A stretch of 64,000 nt of DNA from Microlunatus soli (GCF_900105385.1 NZ_LT629772.1:2356001-2420000), one strand, 5' to 3'; shown: positions 52,441 through 61,501, numbered from the stretch's first letter. Made by a program: numbers and translations. Notes: generated by a model not told the origin, from the letters alone.

Positions 52441-53718
52441 TCAGGGAGCCAGGCGATGCAGGTCGCGGGGGAAGAGAGTCGTCAGTCGGACGTTGTCAGC
52501 GCCGATCAGCCGAGCGACGAATCGTTCCAGCCCGATCGCGAAGCCGCCGTGCGGCGGCATCCCGTGCGCGAACGCGGACAGATACCCGGCGTACGGCTCG
52601 ACCGGCTCGCCGTTGTCGGCCAGCGCTCGCAGATAGTCCTGGTGACGGTGCAGACGCTGGCCACCGGTGATCAACTCCAACCCCCGGAACAGCAGGTCGA
52701 AGCTGTTGGAATACTCCGCCCGGCCGACCTCGGGATGGGTGTAGAAGGGGCGCTTGGCCATCGGATAGCCGGTGACGAAGACGAAGTCGCTGCCGTGCTC
52801 CCGCAGCGCCCATTCACCGAGGGCACGTTCGTCGACCGGAGCCAGGTCGACGTCATCCTTGCCGAGCATCCGCATTGCCTCGGCGAAATGGATCCGCGGG
52901 ATCTCCGCCGGCAGCTCGGGTAGCTCGGCCTGCAGCAACTCGAGCTCCGCGGTCCGCTCCCGGACGGCTGACAGCATGCCGGCCAGCACCGACTCGACCA
53001 TGATCATCACGTCAGAGTGGTCCTCGATGAAACCGAACTCGGCGTCCAGACTGGTGTACTGCGCCAGGTGCCGCGCGGTGTCATGCGGCTCGGCTCGAAA
53101 GACCGGACCGGTCTCGTAGACCCGTTCGAAGACGCCGACCATGATCTGCTTGTAGAACTGCGGCGACTGCGCGAGGTAGGCCCGCCGACCGAACCAGTCC
53201 AGGCTGAAGACGCCGGCTCCGGACTCGGTCGCGGATTCCACGACCTTGGGGGTATGGATCTCGGTGAATCCCTGTCTGTCAAGGGAATCGCGGAAGCCGG
53301 CCACAGCTGCGGCGGCCAGCGCGTGACCGGCCCGCAGCCGTTGATGCCGCAGAGTCACCGGGGCTTGATCCAAGATCACCGGCAGCCCGGCCGGCACCGT
53401 CGGGCGATACAGGTCGAACGGCGGCGGCTGCTCGGCCTCGCCGAGTTGCACGATCTCCGGGTCGGTGATTTCCACCCCGCCCGGGGCCTGGGTGTTTGCG
53501 GTCACGATCCCTCGGACCTGCAGCACCGACTCCTCTGCGAACGTGATGGCCGGGTCTGTGACAACGACCTGGGCGAGACCGCTGCGGTCCCGGATGATCA
53601 TGAAACTGATCGATTTGAGTTGCCGGTGCCGATGCAGCCAGCCGGCGATCTGAACCGATTCCCCGACGTGGTCCGGCAGCTGGGCTGCCAGCACGCGAGG
53701 TTGTGGTAGGTGGATCAT
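52441..53718 (-). CDS. aspS: Aspartyl-tRNA synthetase, archaeal/non-discriminating type
   Basis: 425 residues, the short class IIb form without the bacterial GAD insertion. The N-terminal OB fold (VQIAGWLHRHRQLKSISFMI) binds the anticodon. Catalytic motifs: FTEIHTPKVVES (motif 1 region), ETGPVFRAEPHDTARHLAQY (motif 2) and GGFAIGLERFVARLIG (motif 3). Such enzymes often charge both tRNA-Asp and tRNA-Asn. ATG 53718 is chosen over the adjacent 53721 for better spacing from GAGGAGG. The upstream T-box leader reads Asp, which fits the assignment. Confidence 0.93.
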   Translation of the reverse strand: MIHLPQPRVLAAQLPDHVGESVQIAGWLHRHRQLKSISFMIIRDRSGLAQVVVTDPAITFAEESVLQVRGIVTANTQAPGGVEITDPEIVQLGEAEQPPPFDLYRPTVPAGLPVILDQAPVTLRHQRLRAGHALAAAAVAGFRDSLDRQGFTEIHTPKVVESATESGAGVFSLDWFGRRAYLAQSPQFYKQIMVGVFERVYETGPVFRAEPHDTARHLAQYTSLDAEFGFIEDHSDVMIMVESVLAGMLSAVRERTAELELLQAELPELPAEIPRIHFAEAMRMLGKDDVDLAPVDERALGEWALREHGSDFVFVTGYPMAKRPFYTHPEVGRAEYSNSFDLLFRGLELITGGQRLHRHQDYLRALADNGEPVEPYAGYLSAFAHGMPPHGGFAIGLERFVARLIGADNVRLTTLFPRDLHRLAP

Positions 53719-53721
53719 CAT

Positions 53722-53973
53722 GCCCTCCTCAGGGACATCTGGTGATCCCTTGGGAGTGCGGGCGATAAGGGTGACTCGCTGTGCCACCGCACTTTCGCCA
53801 CCCGTCCGGGACGGATGGCCTCTTGCAGCAGTGATCACCGGATGCCGGCCGGGCGGGGCATTTCCTCCCCGCCGCTCAGGAGTGTCTTCGCCCAGGGTGT
53901 GAGGCCACCTTCGCAGCAACCGGTGACTCTCTCGGCTCACGGGTCCTGGACTACTCGTCTCCGTCAACGCGCT
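53722..53973 (-). promoter_or_regulatory. T-box leader of aspS, specifier GAC (Asp)
   Basis: On the minus strand the leader has GGAG / AGTA (53955-53952), a GTCCAGG helix closing with CCCTGGGC, and AGAGAG followed by CACCGGTTGCTGCGAAGGTG. GAA, specifier GAC (53886-53884) and ACTCC come next, with CTCC pairing back to GGAG. The antiterminator has the T-box GGTGGCACAGCG (53789-53778), one base off the GGTGGnACCGCG consensus. Its TGGC would pair with an uncharged tRNA ending GCCA, that is discriminator G, as in tRNA-Asp. The 3' end can fold ATG-CCC against GGG-CAT around the ribosome-binding site, suggesting translational control. A possible -10, TAGGCT, lies at 53985-53980. Confidence 0.85.
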
Positions 53974-54138
53974 GCGCTCAGCCTAAGCCACCGTCGATCG
54001 ATCCGGACAATGATTTGTCGGTTCGCTTCGTCGCTGTGCGGCCGTCGGTCCCGCAGTCCAGCGCAGCTGCGTTACCGTGATCCTCCGCACTACGGCTCTG
54101 CGCCCGTCAAGGGGCAGCCTGCACCGAGGAGGAGCAAC

Positions 54139-54876
54139 ATGACGACGAGGACAGCCCTGGTCACCGGCGCCTCCCGCGGCATCGGCGCCGCCACCGCCGT
54201 GCAGTTGGCCCGCCGAGGTGTCGATCTGGTGATCAACTACCGGGACAAGCAGGCCCGCGCCGAGGCGGTCGCCGAACAGGTCCGCGGCCTGGGTCGCCGG
54301 GCCCTCACGGCCCGTGCGGATCTGACCGACGCCGACGCCGTCGGGTCCATGATCGAGAGCACCGTCTCGGCGTACGGTCGGCTGGATCTGTTGATCTTGA
54401 ACGCCAGCGGCGGCCTGGAACGGGATGTTGCCGAGGACTACGCACGACGACTCAACCGGGATGCGCAGGTCCGGCTCGCCGAGTTGGCAGCGGATCGGAT
54501 GACCGACGGCGGACGGATCGTCTTCGTCACCAGCCATGAGGCGCACTTCTACTCCGACGGGTCCACCCTGCCCGTGTACGCCCCGGTTGCGGCCAGCAAA
54601 CAGGCCGGCGAGCGAGCGCTGCTGGACCGCGAGGCGGCTTTTGCCGCCCGTGGCGTCTCGCTGGTCGTGGTCAGCGGCGACCTGATCGACGGCACCATCA
54701 CCGCCAAGCTGCTGGACCGGGCCCGGCCCGGCCTGATCGAGGAACGCCGCGACCGGGCCGGCTACCTGCCGAGCATCGAGGACTTCGCCGACGCGGTCGC
54801 CGGTGCCGCCCTGGCGACCGATCCGGACAAGATCATCTTCGTCGGCACGGTCGACCAGGGAACGCCCGCTGGCTGA
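54139..54876 (+). CDS. SDR-family protein with an altered catalytic Tyr-x-x-x-Lys
   Basis: 245 residues. Classical SDR cofactor motif TGASRGIGAATAVQLARRG, NYRDK for NADP discrimination, LILNASGG in place of NNAG, and FVTSHE with the catalytic Ser. At the Tyr-x3-Lys position the protein has VAASK (Val instead of Tyr), with a Tyr three residues further upstream in VYAPVAASK. It may use another residue or may bind but not reduce. GGAGGAG precedes the ATG at 54139. It is divergent from the aspS T-box leader. Confidence 0.85.
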   Translation: MTTRTALVTGASRGIGAATAVQLARRGVDLVINYRDKQARAEAVAEQVRGLGRRALTARADLTDADAVGSMIESTVSAYGRLDLLILNASGGLERDVAEDYARRLNRDAQVRLAELAADRMTDGGRIVFVTSHEAHFYSDGSTLPVYAPVAASKQAGERALLDREAAFAARGVSLVVVSGDLIDGTITAKLLDRARPGLIEERRDRAGYLPSIEDFADAVAGAALATDPDKIIFVGTVDQGTPAG

Positions 54877-54889
54877 AGAACGTCCGCAT

Positions 54890-55057
54890 CTAGTGGTGTG
54901 TTGCTGAAATAGGTTGACGTTTGGCGGTGTCCAGGTGCGTGCAGTGCAAGGCGGCGTCGCGAAGGCATACCGGGCGTATGTCGAGCGATCGCCAACGCAG
55001 CGATGTGCGTGCCTGGGCGCCGCGAAACGTCAACAAATTTCAGCAACGCGCCACTAG
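54890..55057. mobile_element. MITE-like 168-bp near-palindrome
   Basis: The two ends are inverted copies (CTAGTGG(C/T)G(C/T)GTTGCTGAAAT at each end, then GTTGACGTTT), and the similarity continues inward to a central CATACCGGGCGTATG. No protein is encoded. The right end overlaps the 3' end of the esterase gene and supplies its TAG stop. Confidence 0.8.
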
Positions 55058-55956
55058 ATCCCAGCATGGAGGCTGAAGAAGTCAGCGATCAGCGCGGTCG
55101 CGTCCAGCCCCGGGAAGGCATCGGGCTCGGCACTGCCGGGCCAGCTGTGACCGCCACCCGCGATCCGATACAGGGTCACATTGCTCCGCGAATCCGTACC
55201 GGCGTAGGCGATCCGGGTGACCCGGTCGGCCTCCGCGGTCTGCACGCCGGGTCGATGACAATCGTTGGCGGTGACCCACCCGTCGACAGCGGCCGGCACC
55301 GAGGCCTGCCAGCGCGGACCTGCGCCGCCCTGCCACGGATTGGTGTCATCGGCGTCGCCGTGGATCGCGAGCACCGGGACCGGCTCTCGCCGGTGGCCCG
55401 CCGGCACCACCCGGTCGGCCGCTGCCCCTTGATCGACACCGTCTGCTCGCAGGCCGGCGACCGCGGCAAGCGCGGCGACCCGGTCGGGCCGAGCAGCAGC
55501 GTACGCACTCGCCATCCGGGCGCCGCCGGACATCCCGACCAGCGCTGCCCGCCGCCCGGTCCCGAACCGCTCGGCTGCTGTGTCGACCACGTCGGTGAGG
55601 AACGCGACATCGTCTCGATCCCGCTCCGTCGGCCGGAGTCCTGTGGTGGTCGGCACGTCCGGCACATTCCACAGCCAGAGCCGATCGACATTCGGCAACT
55701 CGGCCTCGATCACTCCTTCCGGCCGAGCGATCACCCACCCGCGACGGTCGGCCCATGCATCGAGCCGTGAGCACTCGGCCTGACTGGCCGCATTGCCGTG
55801 ACTACTGTGCAGGTCGAGCACCAGCAGCGGATGCCGCCCGACACCAGCAGGCACGAAGACCGGCACATCGAACGGCACGCCGCGATGTTCGACGGTCAGT
55901 TCGAGGTCGGGGCCGCTACCGCCCTCGGCGGTGACGGGCTGGGTTCCGAGCGACAT
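55054..55956 (-). CDS. Esterase of the PHB-depolymerase/LpqC-like family
   Basis: 300 residues. Alpha/beta-hydrolase with VLDLHSSHGNA near the N-terminus, nucleophile elbow GMSGGARMA, an Asp in IHGDADDTNPWQGG and the catalytic His in GGGHSWPG, all typical of the secreted or cytosolic feruloyl-esterase/PHB-depolymerase group. No clear signal peptide from the ATG at 55956, which lies 7 nt behind TATGGT. The final Gly-Ile-stop lies in the border of the MITE-like palindrome, so the original C-terminus may have been replaced. Confidence 0.85.
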   Translation of the reverse strand: MSLGTQPVTAEGGSGPDLELTVEHRGVPFDVPVFVPAGVGRHPLLVLDLHSSHGNAASQAECSRLDAWADRRGWVIARPEGVIEAELPNVDRLWLWNVPDVPTTTGLRPTERDRDDVAFLTDVVDTAAERFGTGRRAALVGMSGGARMASAYAAARPDRVAALAAVAGLRADGVDQGAAADRVVPAGHRREPVPVLAIHGDADDTNPWQGGAGPRWQASVPAAVDGWVTANDCHRPGVQTAEADRVTRIAYAGTDSRSNVTLYRIAGGGHSWPGSAEPDAFPGLDATALIADFFSLHAGI

Positions 55957-55963
55957 GCACGAA

Positions 55964-55969
55964 ACCATA
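55964..55969 (-). promoter_or_regulatory. -10 box for a leaderless esterase transcript
   Basis: TATGGT on the minus strand ends 7 nt before the ATG at 55956. Confidence 0.55.
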
Positions 55970-56047
55970 ACCCCGCATCAACCTCGCGGAGAGCACTCGT
56001 CACCTGCCGAACGCTCGGCAGACCCATCGCGGCGCGGCGCCACCAGT

Positions 56048-56071
56048 GCCCTACGACAAGCTCAGGGACCA
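56048..56071. repeat. REP-like short repeat
   Basis: CCTACGACAAGCTCAGGGACC, a member of the family seen at 49043, 49090 and inside copA; here just after the copA stop. Confidence 0.7.
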
Positions 56072-56076
56072 CCAGA

Positions 56077-58377
56077 TCAGGGAGCCTCGTTGTCCGCCGT
56101 GCTCTGACCGGACCGGGGTCGGAAGGAGCGGAGCCGCAGCGAATTGGTGACGACGAAGACGCTGGACAGTGACATCGCGGCGCCGGCGATCAGCGGGTTG
56201 AGCAGGCCGGCGGCGGCCAGCGGGATGGCGGCGATGTTGTAGGCGAAGGCCCAGACCAGGTTGCCCTGGATGGTGCGCAACGTCTTGCGGGCCAGTCCGA
56301 TCGCGTCGGCGATCACGCCGAGGTGGCGGCGTACCAAGATCACGTCGGCGGACTTGAGGGCGATGTCGGTGCCGTTCAACACGGCCAGTCCGAGATCCGC
56401 AGTGGCCAGCGCGGTGGCGTCGTTGATGCCGTCGCCGACCATGGCGACCCGGTGCCCCTCGGCCTGCAGCTGTTCGATGATCGCGGACTTTCCCGTCGGC
56501 AGCACACCGGCGATCACGCGGTCGACACCGAGTTCGGCACCGACCGCCTCGGCTGCGCGTTCGTTGTCACCGGTCAGCAGCACGGTGCTGAGCCGCAGAT
56601 CCCGCAGCGCGGCGACGGCGTCGACCGCCGAGGGCTTGATCCGGTCTGACAGCACCAACGTTCCGATGACGGAACGGTCGACAGCGAGCAGTACGGCGGT
56701 CTTCCCCGCGGTCTCAGCACGATCGACCGCCGCCCGGATCGGCGCGGGGACCGCGATGCCTCGCTCGGCGAAGAGCGCCGAGCTGCCGATCAGCACGTCC
56801 TGATCGTCAACGGTCCCGCGGGCGCCGAGCCCGGCCATGGCCTCGAAGTCAGCGATCTCCGGCAACTCGTCGACGCCCGCGGCGATGGCTCGTCCGACCG
56901 GGTGTTCGGAATGTGTTTCGACGGCGGCGGCGAGTCGGCGGACGGGGCCGGCCTGCGGTCCTTCGACGAGCTCAGGCCCCTGGAGGGCCAGAACGGACTC
57001 GACGGTCATCTCGCCGCTGGTCAGGGTGCCGGTCTTGTCCAGCACGACGGTGTCGATGGAGCCGCTGGCCTCCAGCGCCTCCGGGCCCTTGATCACGATT
57101 CCGAGCTGGCCGGCGCGGCCGACGCCGACCATCAGCGCGGTCGGTGTGGCCAGTCCCATCGCACACGGACAGGCGATGATCAACACCGACACTGCGGCGC
57201 TGAAGCCGCCCCGGAGTCCGCCGCCGAAGACCAGCCAACCGACGAAGGTCAGCACGGCGATCCCGAGCACGATCGGTACGAAGACCGACACCACCTTGTC
57301 GACCAGCCGCTGCACCCGGGCCTTGCGAGCCTGTGCCTGTTCGGCCAGCTGCGCCATCTGGGCCAGCTGGGTCTTGCCGCCGACCGCGACGGCGCGCACC
57401 AGCAGTCGCCCGCTGAGCGCGATGGTGCCGCCGAGCACCCGTGCACCGGTGCCGATCTCGGCCGGTACCGGCTCACCGGTCATCGCCGAGGTGTCGACCG
57501 CGGAACTGCCGCTGATCACCTCGCCGTCGGCAGCGATCGTCTCGCCCGGTCGCACCGAGAACTGCTGTCCTGGTTGGAGTTTGTCGATCGGGATGACGTA
57601 CTCGCCGCCGTCGGTGACCACCCGTACGGTGCTGGCTGCGAGCTCGTTCAGCGCACCGAGCACGTCGGCGGCCGAACGCCGGGCCCGCGCCTCGAAGTAG
57701 CGGCCGCCGAGCAGGAAGGTCGTCACCGCCGCGGCGACCTCCAGGTAGATCGAATCGGCTCCGGCAGGTGTCGCACCCCAGAACAGCCAGTAGCCGGGTT
57801 CGTCGTCCAGTCCGAGCGCGATCGAGACCACAGACCATACGAAGGCGGCGGTGACGCCGATCGACACCAGGGTGTCCATGCTGAACGAGCCGTGTCGGAT
57901 GTTGCGCAGCGTCGCCCGGTGGAACGGCCAGGCACACCAGAACACCACCGGGATCGCCAGCGCCACGCAGACCCATTGCCAGTAAGGGAATCGTAGCGAC
58001 GGCACCAGGGCCAACACGATCGCCAGGTTGCCCAACGGCAACGTCAGCAGTGCGGCGACCAGCAGCCGGATCAACAGCATCCGCGCCCGGTCCGGCCGGC
58101 TGGTCGCGTACGGATCCTCTCCGCGGGCCACCGGGGTCGCGGAGTAGCCGGCCTTCTTGACCGCCTGCACCAGATCCGAGGTAGCCGACTCGGGCAGACC
58201 GGTCACGACCGCACGATCGGTTGCATAGTTGACGATCGCGGTGGCGCCGTCGAACTTGTTCAGCTTCTTCTCGATCCGCGCGGCACAGGCAGCACAGGTC
58301 ATCCCGTCGATGTCGAGCTCGACCCGGGTCGGCTGCCCCACGTCGGTCTCCGACGTGATCTCCGGAGTACTGGTCAT
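56077..58377 (-). CDS. copA: Copper-translocating P1B-type ATPase
   Basis: 766 residues. One N-terminal heavy-metal domain (GMTCAACAAR, Cys28 and Cys31), eight membrane helices, the Cu(I) site CPC (Cys403, Cys405), phosphorylation site Asp447 in DKTGTLTSGE, the SEHPVGRAI His-Pro motif and GDGINDATAL. It pumps Cu(I) out of the cytosol or towards cuproenzyme assembly. The ATG overlaps the stop of the CtaG/CopD-like gene, which points to a link with cytochrome oxidase copper supply. A REP-like repeat lies inside the gene and adds PELVEGP about 20 residues after Asp447. Confidence 0.95.
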   Translation of the reverse strand: MTSTPEITSETDVGQPTRVELDIDGMTCAACAARIEKKLNKFDGATAIVNYATDRAVVTGLPESATSDLVQAVKKAGYSATPVARGEDPYATSRPDRARMLLIRLLVAALLTLPLGNLAIVLALVPSLRFPYWQWVCVALAIPVVFWCAWPFHRATLRNIRHGSFSMDTLVSIGVTAAFVWSVVSIALGLDDEPGYWLFWGATPAGADSIYLEVAAAVTTFLLGGRYFEARARRSAADVLGALNELAASTVRVVTDGGEYVIPIDKLQPGQQFSVRPGETIAADGEVISGSSAVDTSAMTGEPVPAEIGTGARVLGGTIALSGRLLVRAVAVGGKTQLAQMAQLAEQAQARKARVQRLVDKVVSVFVPIVLGIAVLTFVGWLVFGGGLRGGFSAAVSVLIIACPCAMGLATPTALMVGVGRAGQLGIVIKGPEALEASGSIDTVVLDKTGTLTSGEMTVESVLALQGPELVEGPQAGPVRRLAAAVETHSEHPVGRAIAAGVDELPEIADFEAMAGLGARGTVDDQDVLIGSSALFAERGIAVPAPIRAAVDRAETAGKTAVLLAVDRSVIGTLVLSDRIKPSAVDAVAALRDLRLSTVLLTGDNERAAEAVGAELGVDRVIAGVLPTGKSAIIEQLQAEGHRVAMVGDGINDATALATADLGLAVLNGTDIALKSADVILVRRHLGVIADAIGLARKTLRTIQGNLVWAFAYNIAAIPLAAAGLLNPLIAGAAMSLSSVFVVTNSLRLRSFRPRSGQSTADNEAP
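56957..56982. repeat. REP-like repeat inside the copA coding region
   Basis: GGTCCTTCGACGAGCTCAGG is read in frame on the minus strand as part of GPELVEGPQ, in the loop between the phosphorylation site and the HP motif of CopA. Confidence 0.75.
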
Positions 58378-60494
58378 GACGCGCCCCCGCCCGATGCCCG
58401 ATCATGATCAACTCGGGTCCGTTCCTGGTCCTGTTGCGCTCGATCGCGGGCCGCCAGCGCCGCCAGCATCTCGTTGTACGCCGCCAACGAGTCGTCGTGG
58501 CCGCTGTCGGCCGCCCGATCCTTGCGGCGGGCTTCCCGCTGATCCTGGGCGAACCACTGCGCCACCAGGGCGATGATCACGATGAACAGCGGGATCTCAC
58601 CGGTCGCCCAGGTCACCTGGCCACCGGCCCGCTGCTGGGCGGCCAGGTCGGTCAGCCAGGGCAGGTCGAGCGATACGTAGAAGTTCTCCCCGATGATCGC
58701 TCCGCCGGACAGCACCGCAACGGCGAAGAAGGCGTGGAACGGCATCGCGGCGAAGATGTAGCCCAGCTTGGCGATGTGCGGCAACGACCGCGGCGGCCGG
58801 TCGACGCCGATCACCAGCCAGTAGAACAGGTAGCCGATGATCAGGAAGTGCACGGCCATCAACTGGTGGGCCCAGTGGTAGCGCATCGCGATCCCGAACA
58901 GCGGCGAGAAGTACAGCACGTACAGCGATCCGACGAAGAAGACCCAGACCAGGATCGGGTGCAACAGGAACTGCACCAGCCGCCAGTTCAGCACCGTGCT
59001 GACGACATCGTGCAGCCCGACCGCCGCACCGGCACCATGGCGCTGTGTGGTGCGCAGCACCAGCGTCAACGGACCGCCCAGCACCAGCAGCGCCGGGGCA
59101 CCCATGTTGAGGGTCATGTGCACGACCATGTGCCAGCTGAAGGTCGCCGAGGAATAGGTCCACATCCGGGACCCGATCAGGATCACCACCAGCAGCCAGC
59201 CGACGATCCAGCAGATCGTCCGGCTGATCGGCCACCGGTCACCGTTGCGGTGCAGCCGCAGCACACCCCACAGATACAGCCCGATCATCGTTGCCGAGGT
59301 GATCAGCAGCAACAGATTGGGCCGACCGGGCAGCAGCGCCTCGGTGACCCGTGGCGGATCCGGCAGGTTGTAGCCGAGGTAGTTCTCGGTCGGTGTCTGA
59401 CGGACCAGGAACCGCGGCGGCACCAACCGCAGCAGCGCGGTCTGCACACCGAGGAAGACCACCACCAGGGACAGGTCGACGGCATTGCCGATCAGCAGCC
59501 GTCCGTCGACGGCCGCCGACGAACCCGAGACCCGGCGCCAGCGCAGCACCAGCCGGACAGCCAGCAGCACCAAGATGATCATGGACGCGATCAGTCCGAT
59601 GCCGTATCCCCAGTCCAGCAACGACTGTCCGGCCATCTCGAAGGCACCGATCCCCAGCCGGGCGATGATCGCGACACCGACCGCGACCGCCCCGATCCGC
59701 AGCGTACGGCGCTGCGCCGCCGCGGCCCCGATCGACCGCGCCGTCGCCGGCGTCGCCCAGACGGCTCCGAACCAGAGGGTGACGGCGAGGGTGAAGAAGA
59801 TCGCACCGTCGGTGGCCAGATCGTGTCCGGCGCCGACCGAGACCTGCGCGGTGACGACGGTCGGCAGCGAGGCCAACACCGCCAGCACGACCATCCCGAT
59901 CGTCCACCGCCAGGTCGTGCTCAGCCAGCAGCCGAGAGCGACTGCCAGGGCGACAGCCGCGGTCAGCAGCCAGGCCTGCGAGGTCTGGGTCGAGGCGAGG
60001 AAGTCGCCGAGGCTGCCGGCCAGGTAGCCGAGCGGAACGCCGTTGGTGTCGGCCGCGTTCACCGGGATCAGGACGATCGCACTGATCGCCCAGAGCAGCG
60101 CCCACCGGCGGGCCTGGCCGAGGACGGCGTACTCCCGATCGGTGAGTTTCCAGGCCTGGCCGCGCGCCGGACGCCGATAGCCCCAGGCGGCCGCCAGCAG
60201 CGAGCCGACCGTCCCGAGGGCGGCCAACGCGGCCAGCAGTTCCAACGGGCCGGCGATGAAGCCGGTCAGCGGGCTGTTCTCGATCCGGCCCGGCAACGGC
60301 GGCTGCCCGACCTGCCAGACCTGCGCGGCGACGACTGCGACCACTGCGAGCAGCACGGCGGTCGCAATCAGCACGACGCCGGCGGTGCTGGTCGGCAGCA
60401 CGCGTTGGGACGTACTCGGGGTCACCGGGCCGGGCGGCGGCCCGCTCGTCCGCTCCCCCGTCGTCTCCCGTACCTGACCCTCGTCGCCGTTCAT
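58374..60494 (-). CDS. Fused CopD-like/CtaG-like copper membrane protein (cytochrome oxidase assembly)
   Basis: 706 residues with about fifteen hydrophobic helices. The first half resembles the CopD copper-resistance domain. The second half carries the caa3-oxidase assembly CtaG features: SWHMVVHMTLNMGAPALLVLGGP, FSPLFGIAMRYHWAHQLMAVHF and PFHAFFAVAVLSG, rich in His and Met for copper. ATG 60494 has GGAG 5 nt upstream. With copA downstream in an ATGA overlap it should supply copper to the respiratory oxidase. Confidence 0.9.
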   Translation of the reverse strand: MNGDEGQVRETTGERTSGPPPGPVTPSTSQRVLPTSTAGVVLIATAVLLAVVAVVAAQVWQVGQPPLPGRIENSPLTGFIAGPLELLAALAALGTVGSLLAAAWGYRRPARGQAWKLTDREYAVLGQARRWALLWAISAIVLIPVNAADTNGVPLGYLAGSLGDFLASTQTSQAWLLTAAVALAVALGCWLSTTWRWTIGMVVLAVLASLPTVVTAQVSVGAGHDLATDGAIFFTLAVTLWFGAVWATPATARSIGAAAAQRRTLRIGAVAVGVAIIARLGIGAFEMAGQSLLDWGYGIGLIASMIILVLLAVRLVLRWRRVSGSSAAVDGRLLIGNAVDLSLVVVFLGVQTALLRLVPPRFLVRQTPTENYLGYNLPDPPRVTEALLPGRPNLLLLITSATMIGLYLWGVLRLHRNGDRWPISRTICWIVGWLLVVILIGSRMWTYSSATFSWHMVVHMTLNMGAPALLVLGGPLTLVLRTTQRHGAGAAVGLHDVVSTVLNWRLVQFLLHPILVWVFFVGSLYVLYFSPLFGIAMRYHWAHQLMAVHFLIIGYLFYWLVIGVDRPPRSLPHIAKLGYIFAAMPFHAFFAVAVLSGGAIIGENFYVSLDLPWLTDLAAQQRAGGQVTWATGEIPLFIVIIALVAQWFAQDQREARRKDRAADSGHDDSLAAYNEMLAALAARDRAQQDQERTRVDHDRASGGGAS

Positions 60495-60563
60495 ATCAGC
60501 TCCATTCTCGCTCGCTCGGCGACCCGACTCGAATCCGGCCACAAGGCCGACCACAGGGACGGA

Positions 60564-60569
60564 CATAAT
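60564..60569 (+). promoter_or_regulatory. -10 box for a leaderless SMP-30-type gene
   Basis: CATAAT ends 6 nt before the GTG at 60576. Confidence 0.55.
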
Positions 60570-60575
60570 GGCGGG

Positions 60576-61487
60576 GTGCCGACGACGTCAGATCTCGAAT
60601 TGACCGATCCGATCCCGACCCGGTGGGAGGCCCTGGACGAGCGATTCGCCATCAAGGGCGACCGGATGGTGCAGCGCCTGTTCACCGGTGGAGCCTGGCT
60701 GGAGGGCCCGGCGTATTTCGCCGCCGGCCGCTACCTGGTGGTCAGTGACATCCCGAACAATCGGATGCTGCGCTGGGACGAGGTGACCAACCAGGTCGGC
60801 GTCTTCCGCTCCCCGGCCGGCTACACCAACGGACACACGGTCGACGCCCAGGGCCGACTGGTCAGCTGTGAGCACGGCAACCGGCGGGTCACCCGCACCG
60901 AGCACGACGGCAGCATCACCGTGATCGCCGACAGCTACCAGGGCAAGCAACTGAACAGCCCGAACGACGTCGTGGTCGCCGCCGACGGCTCGATCTGGTT
61001 CACCGATCCGGCGTACGGGATCGACAGCGACTACGAGGGATTCCAGGCCGAGTCCGAGATCGGCGGCTGCCACGTCTACCGGGCATCGCCGGACGGCGCA
61101 CTGACCGTGGTCGCCGACGACTTCGACCGGCCGAACGGGCTGGCGTTCACGCCGGACGGCTCCCGACTGCTGATCGTGGACTCCGAACGGCGCCACCTGC
61201 GCGGGTTCACCGTCGCCGGCGACACGCTGAGCGGCGGTGACGTGGTGATCGAGGACTCCGGCGGCGCCGACGGCATCCGCTTCGACTCCTCGCATCGGCT
61301 GTGGACCGCGACCAAGGAAGGGGCCCGGATCTACACCCCTGAACTGGAGCTGATCGGCAAGCTGCACCTGCCCGAAGTTGCCGCCAACCTGTGCTTCGGT
61401 GGCCCGAAGCGCAACCAACTGTTCCTGGCAGCCACCACCACCATCTACATGGTTCGCGTCAACACCACCGGAATCTCACCGAGCTGA
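60576..61487 (+). CDS. SMP-30/gluconolactonase/LRE-family protein
   Basis: 303 residues forming a six-bladed propeller: LEGPAYF with the metal-binding Glu, NTHGH-like YTNGHTVDAQGRLVSCEHGNRR, QLNSPNDVVVAADGSIWFTD (Asn-Asp metal ligand region) and DRPNGLAFTPDGSRLLIVDS with the catalytic-type Asp. These Ca2+/Zn2+ enzymes open sugar or other lactones. GTG 60576 is chosen because of the adjacent -10 box; the open frame extends far upstream only as antisense to the CtaG-like gene. Confidence 0.9.
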   Translation: MPTTSDLELTDPIPTRWEALDERFAIKGDRMVQRLFTGGAWLEGPAYFAAGRYLVVSDIPNNRMLRWDEVTNQVGVFRSPAGYTNGHTVDAQGRLVSCEHGNRRVTRTEHDGSITVIADSYQGKQLNSPNDVVVAADGSIWFTDPAYGIDSDYEGFQAESEIGGCHVYRASPDGALTVVADDFDRPNGLAFTPDGSRLLIVDSERRHLRGFTVAGDTLSGGDVVIEDSGGADGIRFDSSHRLWTATKEGARIYTPELELIGKLHLPEVAANLCFGGPKRNQLFLAATTTIYMVRVNTTGISPS

Positions 61488-61501
61488 AGGGTAGGTCGAC
61501 G

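Noticed and set aside
58404..60575. Long upstream extension of the SMP-30-type gene
   Set aside because: Antisense to the CtaG/CopD-like gene; the -10 box and family length support GTG 60576.
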